A stretch of DNA of 64,000 nucleotides, from NCBI RefSeq assembly GCF_039693965.1, contig NZ_CP155576.1, positions 2,046,001 to 2,110,000 on the forward strand, in the 5' to 3' direction. The first letter of the stretch is position 1. Each line of letters starts with the position of its first letter. A model generated the notes under the pieces. The model had not been told where the DNA came from and did no database searches. It was given only the letters and a program-made list of their open reading frames with translations. Position numbers and translations under genes: made by a program. Shown here piece by piece: positions 26,402 to 34,445 of this stretch. The DNA is from Moraxella sp. K1664 (GTDB lineage: Bacteria > Pseudomonadota > Gammaproteobacteria > Pseudomonadales > Moraxellaceae).

Positions 26402-27448
26402 ATGATGACTTTTGAGCATTCTAATAAATACAAGGTGTTGGCGGCGGCTGTGGCGATTATTTTGCATGGCGTGGCAGGCGTGGGTTTGGCGACCATGCAA
26501 ATGCTCCATATCGAGCCACCCAAAATCACGCCACCGCTTGAAATTCAGATGATTAAGCTTAATAACGAAGAGTCGCCCGAGCCACCAACTCCCATACCTG
26601 CTCCTGAGCCAACGCCCACCCCTGCACAGTCTGTGGCAGCACCTGCCCCACCAAAGGCAAGTCCACCACCACCAAAAGCTCCCAAGCCTGAGTCTAGACC
26701 TGAACCCAAAAAAGAATCTGTTAAACTCGAATCCAAAGAACCGCCCAAGGTTACAGAGCCACAGGTGGACATCATCGCTCAGGAGCGGGCTCAAAAAGCC
26801 TTTGAACTACAACAGCAAAGAGAGCGAGAACAGCGTGAGCGTGAGCAACAAGAAAGAGAACGCCAAGCTGAGCGAGACAGACAAGCTGAGTTAGCACGCC
26901 AACAAGCTGAGCGAGACAGACAGGCAGAATTGGCACGCCAAAAAGCCGAAGCCGATGCCAAAGCCCGTGCCGAAGCGGACGCAAGAGCAAAAGCCAAGGC
27001 AGAAGCCGATGCTCGTGCCAAAGCCGAAGCCGATGCCAAAGCCCGTGCCGAACAAGGTCAAGGCAGGGGCGGTGATGGTAAAGACACCAAAACCGACAAT
27101 AAAACTGGCAATAAAGACACGACAAAAAGTGGTGGTACTGGCGGCGGCGAGCTAAAAGGTCAAAATCTTGGCACTGTCTCCAATGCCAGTTGGCAAAGAC
27201 CGCCGAATTTTCGTGGGCTTGATTTTAGTGAAGTGTCGGGTACACCACCACCTTTTACAGTAACACTGACGGTAGATGCCACTGGTAAAATTACGAATAT
27301 ATCTGGTATTAATACGGGTAATGCAAACCTAAACAGACAAATCAGGCGAGCATTAACACAAGCCAGATTACATCCCTTTAAATCAGCAAGTGGTCAGCCG
27401 ATGTCAGGTACTGCAAGCTATGGGATTAATTTTAATGAAAAAAATTAG
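26402..27448 (+). CDS. tonB: Energy transducer TonB with TolA-like linker
   Basis: TonB spans the periplasm to pass proton-motive energy from ExbBD to outer-membrane iron transporters. The 348-residue protein has an N-terminal anchor (about 12-36, containing ILHG), a Pro-rich region (PPTPIPAPEPTPTPAQ), then a long Arg/Gln/Ala/Glu/Lys helical tract (about 120-225, repeats of RQAELARQ and AEADAKARA) more typical of TolA, a Gly/Lys/Thr segment, and a C-terminal TonB domain with FTVTLTVDATGKITNISGINTG. ExbB and ExbD follow directly and a Fur box precedes it, which supports TonB over TolA. ATG 26402, ATG 26405 and GTG 26399 are all possible starts. Confidence 0.85.
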   Translation: MMTFEHSNKYKVLAAAVAIILHGVAGVGLATMQMLHIEPPKITPPLEIQMIKLNNEESPEPPTPIPAPEPTPTPAQSVAAPAPPKASPPPPKAPKPESRPEPKKESVKLESKEPPKVTEPQVDIIAQERAQKAFELQQQREREQREREQQERERQAERDRQAELARQQAERDRQAELARQKAEADAKARAEADARAKAKAEADARAKAEADAKARAEQGQGRGGDGKDTKTDNKTGNKDTTKSGGTGGGELKGQNLGTVSNASWQRPPNFRGLDFSEVSGTPPPFTVTLTVDATGKITNISGINTGNANLNRQIRRALTQARLHPFKSASGQPMSGTASYGINFNEKN

Positions 27449-27491
27449 CATACAACAATTTTACTTAACCCATTCTTTATAAGGAATGATT

Positions 27492-28046
27492 ATGGATTTT
27501 GCACATTATTGGCAATATACTGACATGGTCAGTAAAACATTATTTTTTATCTTGATTGCTTTGTCATTGGTTTCATGGTTTGTGGGTATTACTCGCCTGC
27601 TTAGCTCTCGCCAAATGGCAGGCGTGATTGGCGATGAGCTCACTGCCGAGATTGATAACGTCAGCAAAGATTTTGGCGAGCTTGATTTTAATCAACGCAA
27701 AATCATCACCGAGCAGAGCCTGTTACAGAACATCGCTCGCTACCGTTTTGAGCTTGAAAAGGGCTTATCGGTACTGGGTACGACCGCTGCCATTGCCCCA
27801 TTTATCGGGCTGTTTGGGACGGTGTGGGGGATTTTTCATGCCTTGCATTCTATCGGTCAGAGCGGGCAGGCAGGACTTGCCCAAGTGGCAGGGCCGGTGG
27901 GTGAAGCCTTGATTATGACAGGTTTAGGTCTGGCGGTGGCGATTCCTGCGGTGGTGTTTTTTAACATCATCACACGTATCAATAAGCGTGCCATTCATCA
28001 CGCCAACGATACCGCTCACGCACTGCTTGCCCGTGTGGCTCGCTAA
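27492..28046 (+). CDS. exbB: Biopolymer transport protein ExbB
   Basis: ExbB forms the pentameric inner-membrane core of the TonB energising complex. The 184-residue product has three transmembrane segments: LFFILIALSLVSWFVGI (near 15-33), GTTAAIAPFIGLFGTVWGIFHAL (near 92-115) and GEALIMTGLGLAVAIPAVVFFNII (near 138-160), the last two containing the family's conserved Pro, Gly and Thr. It is shorter than E. coli ExbB (244), lacking its longer N terminus. ATG 27492 was chosen over 27486 because AAGGA sits at proper spacing for it only. exbD follows after 9 bases. Confidence 0.92.
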   Translation: MDFAHYWQYTDMVSKTLFFILIALSLVSWFVGITRLLSSRQMAGVIGDELTAEIDNVSKDFGELDFNQRKIITEQSLLQNIARYRFELEKGLSVLGTTAAIAPFIGLFGTVWGIFHALHSIGQSGQAGLAQVAGPVGEALIMTGLGLAVAIPAVVFFNIITRINKRAIHHANDTAHALLARVAR

Positions 28047-28055
28047 GGGGGCGAT

Positions 28056-28457
28056 ATGGCATTTGAGCTAGGCGACAACGACAATGGGGGCATGAATGAG
28101 ATTAACCTTATTCCCTTGATTGACATCATGCTGGTACTCATGATTATCTTTTTGGTTACGGCAACGGTGCTAAACCCGACCGTACCGCTTGATTTACCAA
28201 AGACATCGGCACAGGTCAATGACATGCCCCCCGATGTGATACAGGTGAGTATCAATGACAAGGGCGAGATTTTTTGGGACGAGACCAAACTGAGCCTAGA
28301 TGAGCTTTCCGCTCGTTTTGGCGAAGAAGTGGCAAAAGGTAAAGACCCACAGGTTCATCTGCGTGCTGATAAAGAAGGCAAATATGACACAGTCGCCCAA
28401 GTGCTGGCAACGGCAAGTGGGGCAGGGCTGACTAAGATTGCTTTTGTCAATGAATAA
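28056..28457 (+). CDS. exbD: Biopolymer transport protein ExbD
   Basis: ExbD works with ExbB in the proton channel energising TonB. The 133-residue protein has the standard layout: a short cytosolic N terminus, one transmembrane helix with the proton-carrying Asp (INLIPLIDIMLVLMIIFLVTATVL, about 20-43) and a periplasmic domain ending VLATASGAGLTKIAFVNE. It starts MAFELGDNDNGGMNEINLIPL. It is the last gene of the operon, followed by an intrinsic terminator at 28474-28499. Confidence 0.94.
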   Translation: MAFELGDNDNGGMNEINLIPLIDIMLVLMIIFLVTATVLNPTVPLDLPKTSAQVNDMPPDVIQVSINDKGEIFWDETKLSLDELSARFGEEVAKGKDPQVHLRADKEGKYDTVAQVLATASGAGLTKIAFVNE

Positions 28458-28473
28458 ATACTTTTCAATCAAT

Positions 28474-28499
28474 AAAGCCCTGCATTATGTGGGGTTTTA
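28474..28499 (+). terminator. Terminator of the tonB-exbB-exbD operon
   Basis: AAAGCCCTGC pairs with ATGTGGGGTTTT around ATT, with one bulge or wobble, followed by T-rich sequence. It lies 16 bases beyond the exbD stop. Confidence 0.65.
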
Positions 28500-28511
28500 T
28501 TTATTTGGGCT

Positions 28512-28594
28512 AAAAATGCGTATCCGTCCAAAACCCAAATTTCATGATATAATACAAAAAATTAACTACACAACATTCAAAAATGCGTATCCGT
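28512..28594. repeat. 16-nt direct repeat flanking the queD promoter
   Basis: AAAAATGCGTATCCGT occurs exactly at 28512-28527 and again at 28579-28594. The second copy covers the queD start codon and first codons; the first lies upstream of the -10 element. The spacing is 67 bases. It may come from a small local duplication. Confidence 0.7.
28545..28553 (+). promoter_or_regulatory. Extended -10 promoter candidate for queD
   Basis: TGATATAAT is an extended -10 with a perfect TATAAT hexamer, 30 bases upstream of the queD ATG. No convincing -35 is visible at 17 bases. Confidence 0.6.
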
Positions 28595-29179
28595 AAACTC
28601 TTTAAATTTGAAAATGCCCACATCGTCCGTAACTGCACGTCCGACCGTTGTAGTCGTTCCATTCATGGGCATAGCTACCAAGTGGAGCTGATTTTAGAAG
28701 CCCACGCCCTTGACAATGGGCAAATGGTCTATGATTTTGGGCTATTAAAGTCGCACATCAAGGACTTGATTGACAGCTTTGACCATGCCATTACCTTTTG
28801 GGATAAGGACGATAGCGATTATATCCGTGCGTGCAAGGACTTTTCGGCTCGCTGGATAAGCCTGCCTGTGTCGCCGTCTGCCGAGCAGTTTAGCCGTGTG
28901 ATTTTTTATTGGGCGGACAAAGTCATGCAAAATACCACCACCCAAAATGGCGAAACAGGCGTATCTGTCTATTCGGTCATCGTCCACGAGACCGCCACAG
29001 GCTATGCTCAGTGTTTTAAAGAAGATGTGGAAAACGAACGCATGGGCAAATTGTCGCTGGATATGTTTGATTTTAGCGAACAAGTCAAAGCCGAGTGGGG
29101 CGATAGCGAGCTGTTTGATAAGCTAAAACGTGGTGAGAAATTTGTCAATCCACAGCCGTTAAGACAGGTTAAAGTATGA
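28583..29179 (+). CDS. queD: 6-carboxy-tetrahydropterin synthase family protein (QueD-like)
   Basis: QueD makes 6-carboxy-5,6,7,8-tetrahydropterin from dihydroneopterin triphosphate in queuosine synthesis. The 198-residue protein has the zinc His in FENAHIVRN and in IHGHSYQVEL, a Cys-containing loop (NCTSDRCSRS) just before, and VYDFGLLKSHIKDLIDSFDHAI with the conserved Asp-His. It is much longer than E. coli QueD (120), like the subgroup with a C-terminal extension. queC lies 6 kb away in the same orientation; queE and queF were not seen. Confidence 0.85.
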   Translation: MRIRKLFKFENAHIVRNCTSDRCSRSIHGHSYQVELILEAHALDNGQMVYDFGLLKSHIKDLIDSFDHAITFWDKDDSDYIRACKDFSARWISLPVSPSAEQFSRVIFYWADKVMQNTTTQNGETGVSVYSVIVHETATGYAQCFKEDVENERMGKLSLDMFDFSEQVKAEWGDSELFDKLKRGEKFVNPQPLRQVKV

Positions 29180-29352
29180 CGGATAAGGGTGTTTATTTAA
29201 ATGAACAAGAATGGGAACGAATGTTGCAAATTCTACAAAATCCGCCCGAACCCAATGAAAAAATGAAAGCTCTTTTTGAACGTGGCAAAACATTATTTGC
29301 CAATTGTGATGATACTCTTAGCGATGATGAATACCATTATTTTAAACAATGA
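29176..29352 (+). CDS. Short protein resembling the tail of DUF1778 antitoxins
   Basis: This 58-residue frame starts within the queD stop (ATGA) and ends inside the tsaE start region (overlap of 26 bases). It reads MTDKGVYLNEQEWERMLQILQNPPEPNEKMKALFERGKTLF, then an acidic tail. The pattern L-x-x-x-x-W-x-x-x-L-x-x-PPxPNxxLxxLF is the C-terminal half of the DUF1778 (TacA-type) antitoxins. The ribbon-helix-helix DNA-binding half is missing and no GNAT toxin gene follows. It could be a decayed antitoxin, or a short stand-alone protein. Overlaps on both sides suggest it is translated with its neighbours. Confidence 0.55.
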   Translation: MTDKGVYLNEQEWERMLQILQNPPEPNEKMKALFERGKTLFANCDDTLSDDEYHYFKQ

Positions 29353-29761
29353 AACCGACACCGAGCGTCTTGCCAACGCCCTTGCCAAAATCAATCCCAC
29401 AGGCAGTCTGTGGCTATCGGGCGATTTGGGGGCGGGCAAGACGACCTTTACCCGTTATCTTTTGCGTGCATTAGGGCATACAGGGGCGGTAAAAAGCCCA
29501 ACTTATACCCTAGTTGAGCCGTATAACATCAACGGCAAGCCCGTGTACCATGCCGACCTATATCGCCTAAATGACCCAGAAGAGCTGGATTTTATTGGCT
29601 TTTTTGAATATTTTGATGAGTCAAATTCGCTGGTTGTCATCGAATGGGCAAGTCGTGCCGAGAGCATTTTACCAAAGCCTGATATAACGATAAACATTAC
29701 AAGACAAGCCGATGAGAGTAGGGCGGTTCAGATTGTTGGGATTGAGCTAGAGTTGTCATGA
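29327..29761 (+). CDS. tsaE: tRNA threonylcarbamoyladenosine ATPase TsaE
   Basis: TsaE is the ATPase of the t6A tRNA-modification complex with TsaB and TsaD. The 144-residue protein has Walker A LWLSGDLGAGKTTFTRYLLRALG, VKSPTYTLVEPY, HADLYRLNDPEELDFIGFFEYF and VVIEWASRAESILPKPDI. ATG 29327 (or 29324) gives the usual start and length; upstream in-frame codons would run further into the 58-residue frame. The stop overlaps the miaA start (ATGA). tsaE-miaA-hfq is a compact tRNA/RNA operon; E. coli has amiB and mutL between tsaE and miaA. Confidence 0.93.
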   Translation: MNTIILNNETDTERLANALAKINPTGSLWLSGDLGAGKTTFTRYLLRALGHTGAVKSPTYTLVEPYNINGKPVYHADLYRLNDPEELDFIGFFEYFDESNSLVVIEWASRAESILPKPDITINITRQADESRAVQIVGIELELS

Positions 29762-30897
29762 ATTTACATTATCAATCCCTGCCTGATAACACCGTCCTAT
29801 CCCTTATCGCCCCGACTGCTAGCGGTAAGACCGATTTGGCGTGCCGTCTGTATGAGACGGGGCGGTTTGAGCTGATTTCGGTGGACAGTGCGTTGATTTA
29901 TCAGGACATGAACATCGGCACAGCAAAACCGACCGATGATGAGCTTGCCCGTTTTCCGCATCATCTCGTTAATATCATCAAGCCAACCGAAACTTATAAT
30001 GTGGCGACTTTTGTGGCGGACGTGGAGCGACTCATTGGCGACGTTCACACACGGGGTAAGATTCCGCTACTTGTGGGCGGTACGATGATGTATTATATGG
30101 CACTACTTGACGGCTTGTCCGCCGTGCCTGACACCGACCCCGTCATTCGTGGACAGGTCATGGCGTGGCTGTCTGACAAAGGCATTGGCGAGTTGTACGC
30201 TTATCTGCAAATGCACGACCCTAAGATTTGTCAGCGTCTAAAAATATCCGACACCCAGCGTATCACAAGGGCAGTAGAAGTGCATATGCAGACAGGCACG
30301 CCCATGAGTGTTTGGCAAGATACGCCCAAAGTCGCCCCGTGCCAAAATCCGCACCAATATTGGCTAACCCTATCGGTAGAGCCTGAGCGTGCGTGGTTAC
30401 ATGAGCGTATCGCCAAACGCCTTGATATCATGTGGGAGCAGGGTCTGGTAGATGAAGTGATTTATCTTTTGCAAAAATACCCCGACCTAACGCCTGATAT
30501 GCCGTCCATGCGGTGCGTGGGCTATCGGCAGGTATTGGAATTTTTGGCGATAACCGACCATGAGATTATGCAAATTTCCCCCATTTGGCAAGCGTTTGCT
30601 CTAAATTTACAAAAAAACAACAAAATGACTGCCGAAAATGGCAAGAATTTTGTAACAAAAGGGCAAAATATGCATGATATGGCTTGCCAAGACATGAAAA
30701 ATAAGGCATTATATGCAACAAGGCAACTGGCAAAACGCCAATCAACATGGCAAAAACAACTGACCAGTTTACCCCAATTTATAAACGCCAACGAAATGAA
30801 TAAAACAAAGGCCAGCATAACAAGTGACCCCCAATCACAGCAACGGATTTTTTCATTTGCAAGCATGAAAGACGCACAAAATGAGCTTTTGGCGTGA
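29758..30897 (+). CDS. miaA: tRNA dimethylallyltransferase MiaA
   Basis: MiaA transfers the dimethylallyl group to A37 of tRNAs reading UNN codons. The 379-residue protein shows IAPTASGKTDLACRLYE, ISVDSALIYQDMNIGTAKP, HHLVNIIKPTETYNVATF, LLVGGTMMYYMALLDGLS and SMRCVGYRQVLEFL. After the last motif an insertion of about 50 residues (about 270-320, Asn/Lys/Met-rich, KNNKMTAENGKNFVTKGQNMHDMACQ) separates it from the conserved ALYATRQLAKRQSTW. E. coli MiaA has 316 residues. ATGA overlap with tsaE; hfq starts 65 bases downstream. Confidence 0.95.
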   Translation: MNLHYQSLPDNTVLSLIAPTASGKTDLACRLYETGRFELISVDSALIYQDMNIGTAKPTDDELARFPHHLVNIIKPTETYNVATFVADVERLIGDVHTRGKIPLLVGGTMMYYMALLDGLSAVPDTDPVIRGQVMAWLSDKGIGELYAYLQMHDPKICQRLKISDTQRITRAVEVHMQTGTPMSVWQDTPKVAPCQNPHQYWLTLSVEPERAWLHERIAKRLDIMWEQGLVDEVIYLLQKYPDLTPDMPSMRCVGYRQVLEFLAITDHEIMQISPIWQAFALNLQKNNKMTAENGKNFVTKGQNMHDMACQDMKNKALYATRQLAKRQSTWQKQLTSLPQFINANEMNKTKASITSDPQSQQRIFSFASMKDAQNELLA

Positions 30898-30962
30898 TTT
30901 TTTAACGTATTTTTCCAAGCACCGCTGGTTGCTTTTTCTTGTGTTAATTTTGGAGAACAACA

Positions 30963-31565
30963 ATGTCAAAAGGGCAAAGCCTACAAGACCCCTTCCTAAA
31001 CGCTCTGCGTAAAGACCGCATTCCTGTATCTATTTTTTTGGTGAATGGTATCAAGCTACAAGGTCAGATTGAGTCATTTGACCAGTATGTCGTATTGCTT
31101 AAAAATACCGTCAGCCAAATGGTCTATAAGCACGCCATTTCTACCGTTGTCCCCACTCGCAACCCACGCACAGATGGTGCAACCCCTAGCACAGGTACGG
31201 GTTATCCGTCATCGGTGGGCGTGATGAGTGGCAATAACTATCAAGGCACAGGCTATCCTAATGCAGGCTTTGACCGTCAAGGCTTTGGCGGTGGGGCGGG
31301 CACGACCCGTCCTGTGGGTGGCTTTACTCGCACTCCGCCAAACCAAGGTTTTAGCGGTCAAGGCTTTGAACGTGGTGGCTATCCACAAGGGGGCATGGGC
31401 TTTAATCAGGGCTTTGAGCGTTCAGGTTTTGAAGAGCGTGGTTTTGATGGTAAAGGCTTTGAGAAAAATGAACGTGGTTTTGATGGCAAGGGATTTGATA
31501 ATAAAGCCTTTGACAACAGCACCTTTGACCGCCAAGGGTTTGACAAAACCAATGACGATGAATGA
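30963..31565 (+). CDS. hfq: RNA chaperone Hfq with long Gly/Phe-rich tail
   Basis: Residues 1-70 form a canonical Sm-like Hfq core: [65 protein letters not shown], containing Sm1 and the YKHAIST Sm2 segment. The remaining 130 residues are a low-complexity tail with Gly, Phe, Asn and charged residues, including repeats such as [32 protein letters not shown]. coli Hfq has 102 residues; long glycine-rich tails are known in Acinetobacter and Moraxella. A good terminator follows. The upstream region between miaA and hfq has GGAG as ribosome binding site. Confidence 0.95.
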   Translation: MSKGQSLQDPFLNALRKDRIPVSIFLVNGIKLQGQIESFDQYVVLLKNTVSQMVYKHAISTVVPTRNPRTDGATPSTGTGYPSSVGVMSGNNYQGTGYPNAGFDRQGFGGGAGTTRPVGGFTRTPPNQGFSGQGFERGGYPQGGMGFNQGFERSGFEERGFDGKGFEKNERGFDGKGFDNKAFDNSTFDRQGFDKTNDDE

Positions 31566-31591
31566 CGTCACTCGTGGTAATTAACCATGCC

Positions 31592-31619
31592 AAAAAGCTC
31601 ACATGATGTGGGCTTTTTT
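31592..31619 (+). terminator. hfq intrinsic terminator
   Basis: AAAAAGCTCACAT and ATGTGGGCTTTTT pair with one mismatch around a single G, ending in a T-run. It lies 27 bases beyond the hfq stop. Confidence 0.8.
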
Positions 31620-31688
31620 ATCGTAAAAGTTTTTATGATAAAAGTTATCGCAGTTTGATAAAAATTTGCCATAAAACATCGTCAAATA

Positions 31689-31697
31689 TGGTATCAT
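31689..31697 (+). promoter_or_regulatory. Extended -10 promoter candidate for the kdsD operon
   Basis: TGGTATCAT (TGn plus TATCAT) lies 33 bases before the kdsD ATG and resembles the rnz promoter candidate (ATATGGTA in both). It would serve kdsD-kdsC-lptC-lptA-lptB. Confidence 0.45.
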
Positions 31698-31729
31698 ACC
31701 TATTTTATTTTATAGACTATCTGCCACTC

Positions 31730-32719
31730 ATGAATGACCAAACCCCGAACACAGCCGACCTTGATACTGACTTTATCAGCGTGGGCTTGACCGCCATTAA
31801 TACCGAACAAGAAGCATTGGCACTACTTAAAAATGAGCTTGATGAGCGTTTTGTGCAGGCGTGTCAGGCGATTTTGGCGTGTCGGGGGCGTGTCGTGGTG
31901 ACAGGCATGGGCAAAAGCGGGCATATCGGGCGTAAGATAGCGGCGACATTGGCAAGCACAGGCACGCCTGCGTTTTTTATGCACCCAGGGGAAGCAGGGC
32001 ATGGCGATTTGGGCATGTTGGTACAGGGCGATGTACTGATTGCCATTTCTAATTCAGGGCAGTCTGATGAGATTAAAATGCTCATCCCTGTCGTCAAACA
32101 GTTGGGCATTCCCCTAATCAGTATCAGCCGTGACCGTCGTGGGTTTTTACCCAAATCTGCCAATATCGCTTTGACCCTTGGTAATTTTGAAGAAGCCTGT
32201 CCGCTCGGATTGGCACCGACATCAAGCACGACTGCCACACTGGCATTAGGCGATGCGTTGGCGGTGGCACTGTTGCATGCTCGGGGTTTTACCAGTAATG
32301 ATTTTGCCTTGTCGCACCCAGCAGGGGCATTGGGGCGTAAACTATTGACCCGTGTCAAGGATGTCATGCACACTGAGAATCTGCCCGTGGTGCGAGCCGA
32401 TACCAGTCTTGATAAGGCTCTGCTTGTGATGACGGGGGGGCGACTGGGCTTGGCGGTGGTGGCTGATGAACAAGATGATGTGGTGGGTATTTTTACCGAT
32501 GGCGATTTACGGCGTAAACTGGCGGATAACGTGTCGCTATCCGCCCCCATGAGTACACTCATGACCAAGCACCCTAAGCACACCACAGGCGAGATGCGAG
32601 CGTCTGATGCCCTAACGCTGATGAATGAGCATGCCATTAGTCAGTTATTGGTACTGGATAATGGTAGGCTTGCGGGTGTGATTAGCATTCATGATTTGCT
32701 AAAAGCAGGCGTAAGCTAA
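31730..32719 (+). CDS. kdsD: Arabinose-5-phosphate isomerase KdsD
   Basis: KdsD converts ribulose-5-phosphate to arabinose-5-phosphate, the first step of Kdo synthesis for lipooligosaccharide. The 329-residue protein has a SIS domain (VVVTGMGKSGHIGRKIAATLASTGTPAFFMHPGEAGHGDLGML, SNSGQSDEI, PTSSTTATLALGDALAVAL) and two CBS domains (VKDVMHTENLPVV... and APMSTLMTKHPKHT...). ATG 31730 was chosen as the family start; the in-frame extension to 31655 overlaps the promoter candidate. kdsC follows, and the block matches the standard kdsD-kdsC-lpt order. Confidence 0.95.
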   Translation: MNDQTPNTADLDTDFISVGLTAINTEQEALALLKNELDERFVQACQAILACRGRVVVTGMGKSGHIGRKIAATLASTGTPAFFMHPGEAGHGDLGMLVQGDVLIAISNSGQSDEIKMLIPVVKQLGIPLISISRDRRGFLPKSANIALTLGNFEEACPLGLAPTSSTTATLALGDALAVALLHARGFTSNDFALSHPAGALGRKLLTRVKDVMHTENLPVVRADTSLDKALLVMTGGRLGLAVVADEQDDVVGIFTDGDLRRKLADNVSLSAPMSTLMTKHPKHTTGEMRASDALTLMNEHAISQLLVLDNGRLAGVISIHDLLKAGVS

Positions 32720-32745
32720 ATTTGCAAAACAACAAAAGGAAAAAC

Positions 32746-33267
32746 ATGAGCGACTTAACCAAACGATTGCGAGCAGTCAAACTTTTTGCCATGGATGTGG
32801 ATGGGATTTTGTCAGACGGACAAATCATCTATGATGCCAATGGGGTGGAGACCAAAGCCTTTTATGTCCAAGATGGTGTGGGATTAAAGGCACTAAAAGA
32901 GCAGGGTATTATCCTTGCCATCATCACAGGTAGAAGCTCGCCCATGGTGGCACGTCGTGCTGATGAGCTGGGCATTGACCATGTGGTGCAGGGGCGAGAT
33001 GATAAATTTACTGCTTTATCTGCCCTTGTCGATGAGCTTGGATTGTCTATGAGTGAGTGTATGTATATGGGCGATGATTTGCCCGACTTAAAAGCTGTGC
33101 GTGAAGCGGGTGTGGGTGTGTCTGTACCAAATGGCTGTGCCCAGATACAAGCGGTGGCGGATATTATAACCATCAAAACAGGTGGGCATGGTGCGGTGCG
33201 TGAAGTGTGTGAGCAGTTATTAAAAGCAAAAGGCGTTTATGATGCTTTTATCGCCCAATATACCTAG
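32746..33267 (+). CDS. kdsC: 3-deoxy-D-manno-octulosonate 8-phosphate phosphatase KdsC
   Basis: KdsC is a HAD-family phosphatase that releases Kdo from its 8-phosphate. The 173-residue protein has the DxD nucleophile motif KLFAMDVDGILSDGQIIYDANG, motif II in IITGRSSPMVARRADELGI and the acidic motif YMGDDLPDLKAVREAGVGVSVPNG. The short cap-less form and tetramer-type sequence are typical. AAAGGA before ATG 32746 decides the start. It lies 26 bases after kdsD. Confidence 0.95.
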   Translation: MSDLTKRLRAVKLFAMDVDGILSDGQIIYDANGVETKAFYVQDGVGLKALKEQGIILAIITGRSSPMVARRADELGIDHVVQGRDDKFTALSALVDELGLSMSECMYMGDDLPDLKAVREAGVGVSVPNGCAQIQAVADIITIKTGGHGAVREVCEQLLKAKGVYDAFIAQYT

Positions 33268-33324
33268 CCTAATACGCTTAGATTGATATCAATCAGAATT
33301 GGTAATAATAAGAGACAATCACTC

Positions 33325-33900
33325 ATGAATCTAAAAATTATTAGCGTGCTGGGTGTGATGGCACTCATGGTTGGGGTGTGGTTTTTTTATAAAGAAGACG
33401 TCAAAATTGAACCTACCGTACCATCTGCTCCTACTGTCTCCTATGAGGTAACCGAAATTAAAGCGGTGCAGACCAATCCCAAAACAGGTGAGATTGAATA
33501 CACGTTAATGGCAGACAGTTTGATAAAAAATAGTGCAGGCATGGATGAGATGAGAAATGCCAAAATGGACTGGACACCCCCAAATGGGCAAAGCCATTAT
33601 TTAGAAGCCAATCTTGCCATTTTGGAGCAGACCACGGGCGATTTGTTATTGCAAGAGGGTTTTGTGTTGGTACGACAAGGCGATGATACCAAACCTAAGA
33701 TGACCATCAAAGGCGACTTGCTAACAGCCAATACCAAACAGTATCAAGTGGCAAGCAACAAACCCATCAGTATCACCCAAGGTGCGGATAGTTTTATAGC
33801 ACAGGGCTTTACTGGGGATTTGCAGACAGGTGAATATGAATTTTACCACATTCAGATGGAATTTACTCCGCCTAAGCGTGTAGATAAATCATTATTTTAA
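33325..33900 (+). CDS. lptC: LPS export protein LptC
   Basis: LptC is a bitopic inner-membrane protein that receives lipooligosaccharide from the LptB2FG transporter and passes it to LptA. The 191-residue protein has an N-terminal transmembrane helix (LKIISVLGVMALMVGVWFFY) and a periplasmic beta-jellyroll domain with repeated strands (TVSYEVTEIKAVQTNPKTGEIEYTLMADSL, YLEANLAILEQTTGDLLLQEG, GDLLTANTKQYQVASNKPISITQGADSFIAQGF). ATG 33325 was chosen because it directly precedes the membrane helix. lptA begins 14 bases downstream. Confidence 0.9.
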   Translation: MNLKIISVLGVMALMVGVWFFYKEDVKIEPTVPSAPTVSYEVTEIKAVQTNPKTGEIEYTLMADSLIKNSAGMDEMRNAKMDWTPPNGQSHYLEANLAILEQTTGDLLLQEGFVLVRQGDDTKPKMTIKGDLLTANTKQYQVASNKPISITQGADSFIAQGFTGDLQTGEYEFYHIQMEFTPPKRVDKSLF

Positions 33901-33914
33901 CCATTGGACAGTTT

Positions 33915-34445
33915 ATGAGAACATCACACTTAATATCACCCAAAATGTTGCTGGCTGTGGCAGGTATTGGCATGGCATCATCCGCCCATGCACTGCCATC
34001 GGATGCCAATCAGCCCATTCGTCTGCTTGCCGATAAAGCAACATATAGTGAGCGTACAGGTGTAACCAATTATTTGGGTAATGTCATCATTGAACAAGGC
34101 ACGCTTAAAATCACCGCTGACAACATTACGCTAAACTTAGATGATAAGCGTAGCATTAAAACTGCTGTGGCAACAGGTCGCCCTGCAACCATGCAACAAA
34201 TCGTTACCCAAGAAAAGGGGCTTGCCAAGGGGCGAGCAAATAGGATTGATTATAATGCACTGACGGGCATCATCACGCTTACAGGCAATGCCAAACTGAC
34301 CCAAGCAGGGGCGAGCTTTTCAGGTAATACCATCCGTTATAGCCTAAAACTGGGCGATGTGGAGGCTAATGCTGGCGATGGTCGCCGTGTAGAGTTGGTG
34401 TTTCCGCCGAGCGAGTCCAACAGTCAAACAGGTGTTCGCCCATGA
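33915..34445 (+). CDS. lptA: LPS transport periplasmic protein LptA
   Basis: LptA forms the periplasmic bridge between LptC and LptD. The 176-residue protein has a signal peptide ([19 protein letters not shown]) and the OstA-type repeats: [86 protein letters not shown]. Its stop overlaps the lptB start (ATGA). Length and context (lptC before, lptB after) are standard. Confidence 0.93.
   Translation: MRTSHLISPKMLLAVAGIGMASSAHALPSDANQPIRLLADKATYSERTGVTNYLGNVIIEQGTLKITADNITLNLDDKRSIKTAVATGRPATMQQIVTQEKGLAKGRANRIDYNALTGIITLTGNAKLTQAGASFSGNTIRYSLKLGDVEANAGDGRRVELVFPPSESNSQTGVRP

Noticed and set aside
26402-27448. TolA instead of TonB
   Set aside because: The helical linker suggests TolA, but the Fur box, the ExbB/ExbD pair and the TonB-type C-terminal domain argue for TonB; no tolB or pal is adjacent.
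29176-29352. Functional two-gene toxin-antitoxin locus
   Set aside because: Only a tail-like antitoxin half is present and the next gene is tsaE, not a GNAT toxin.
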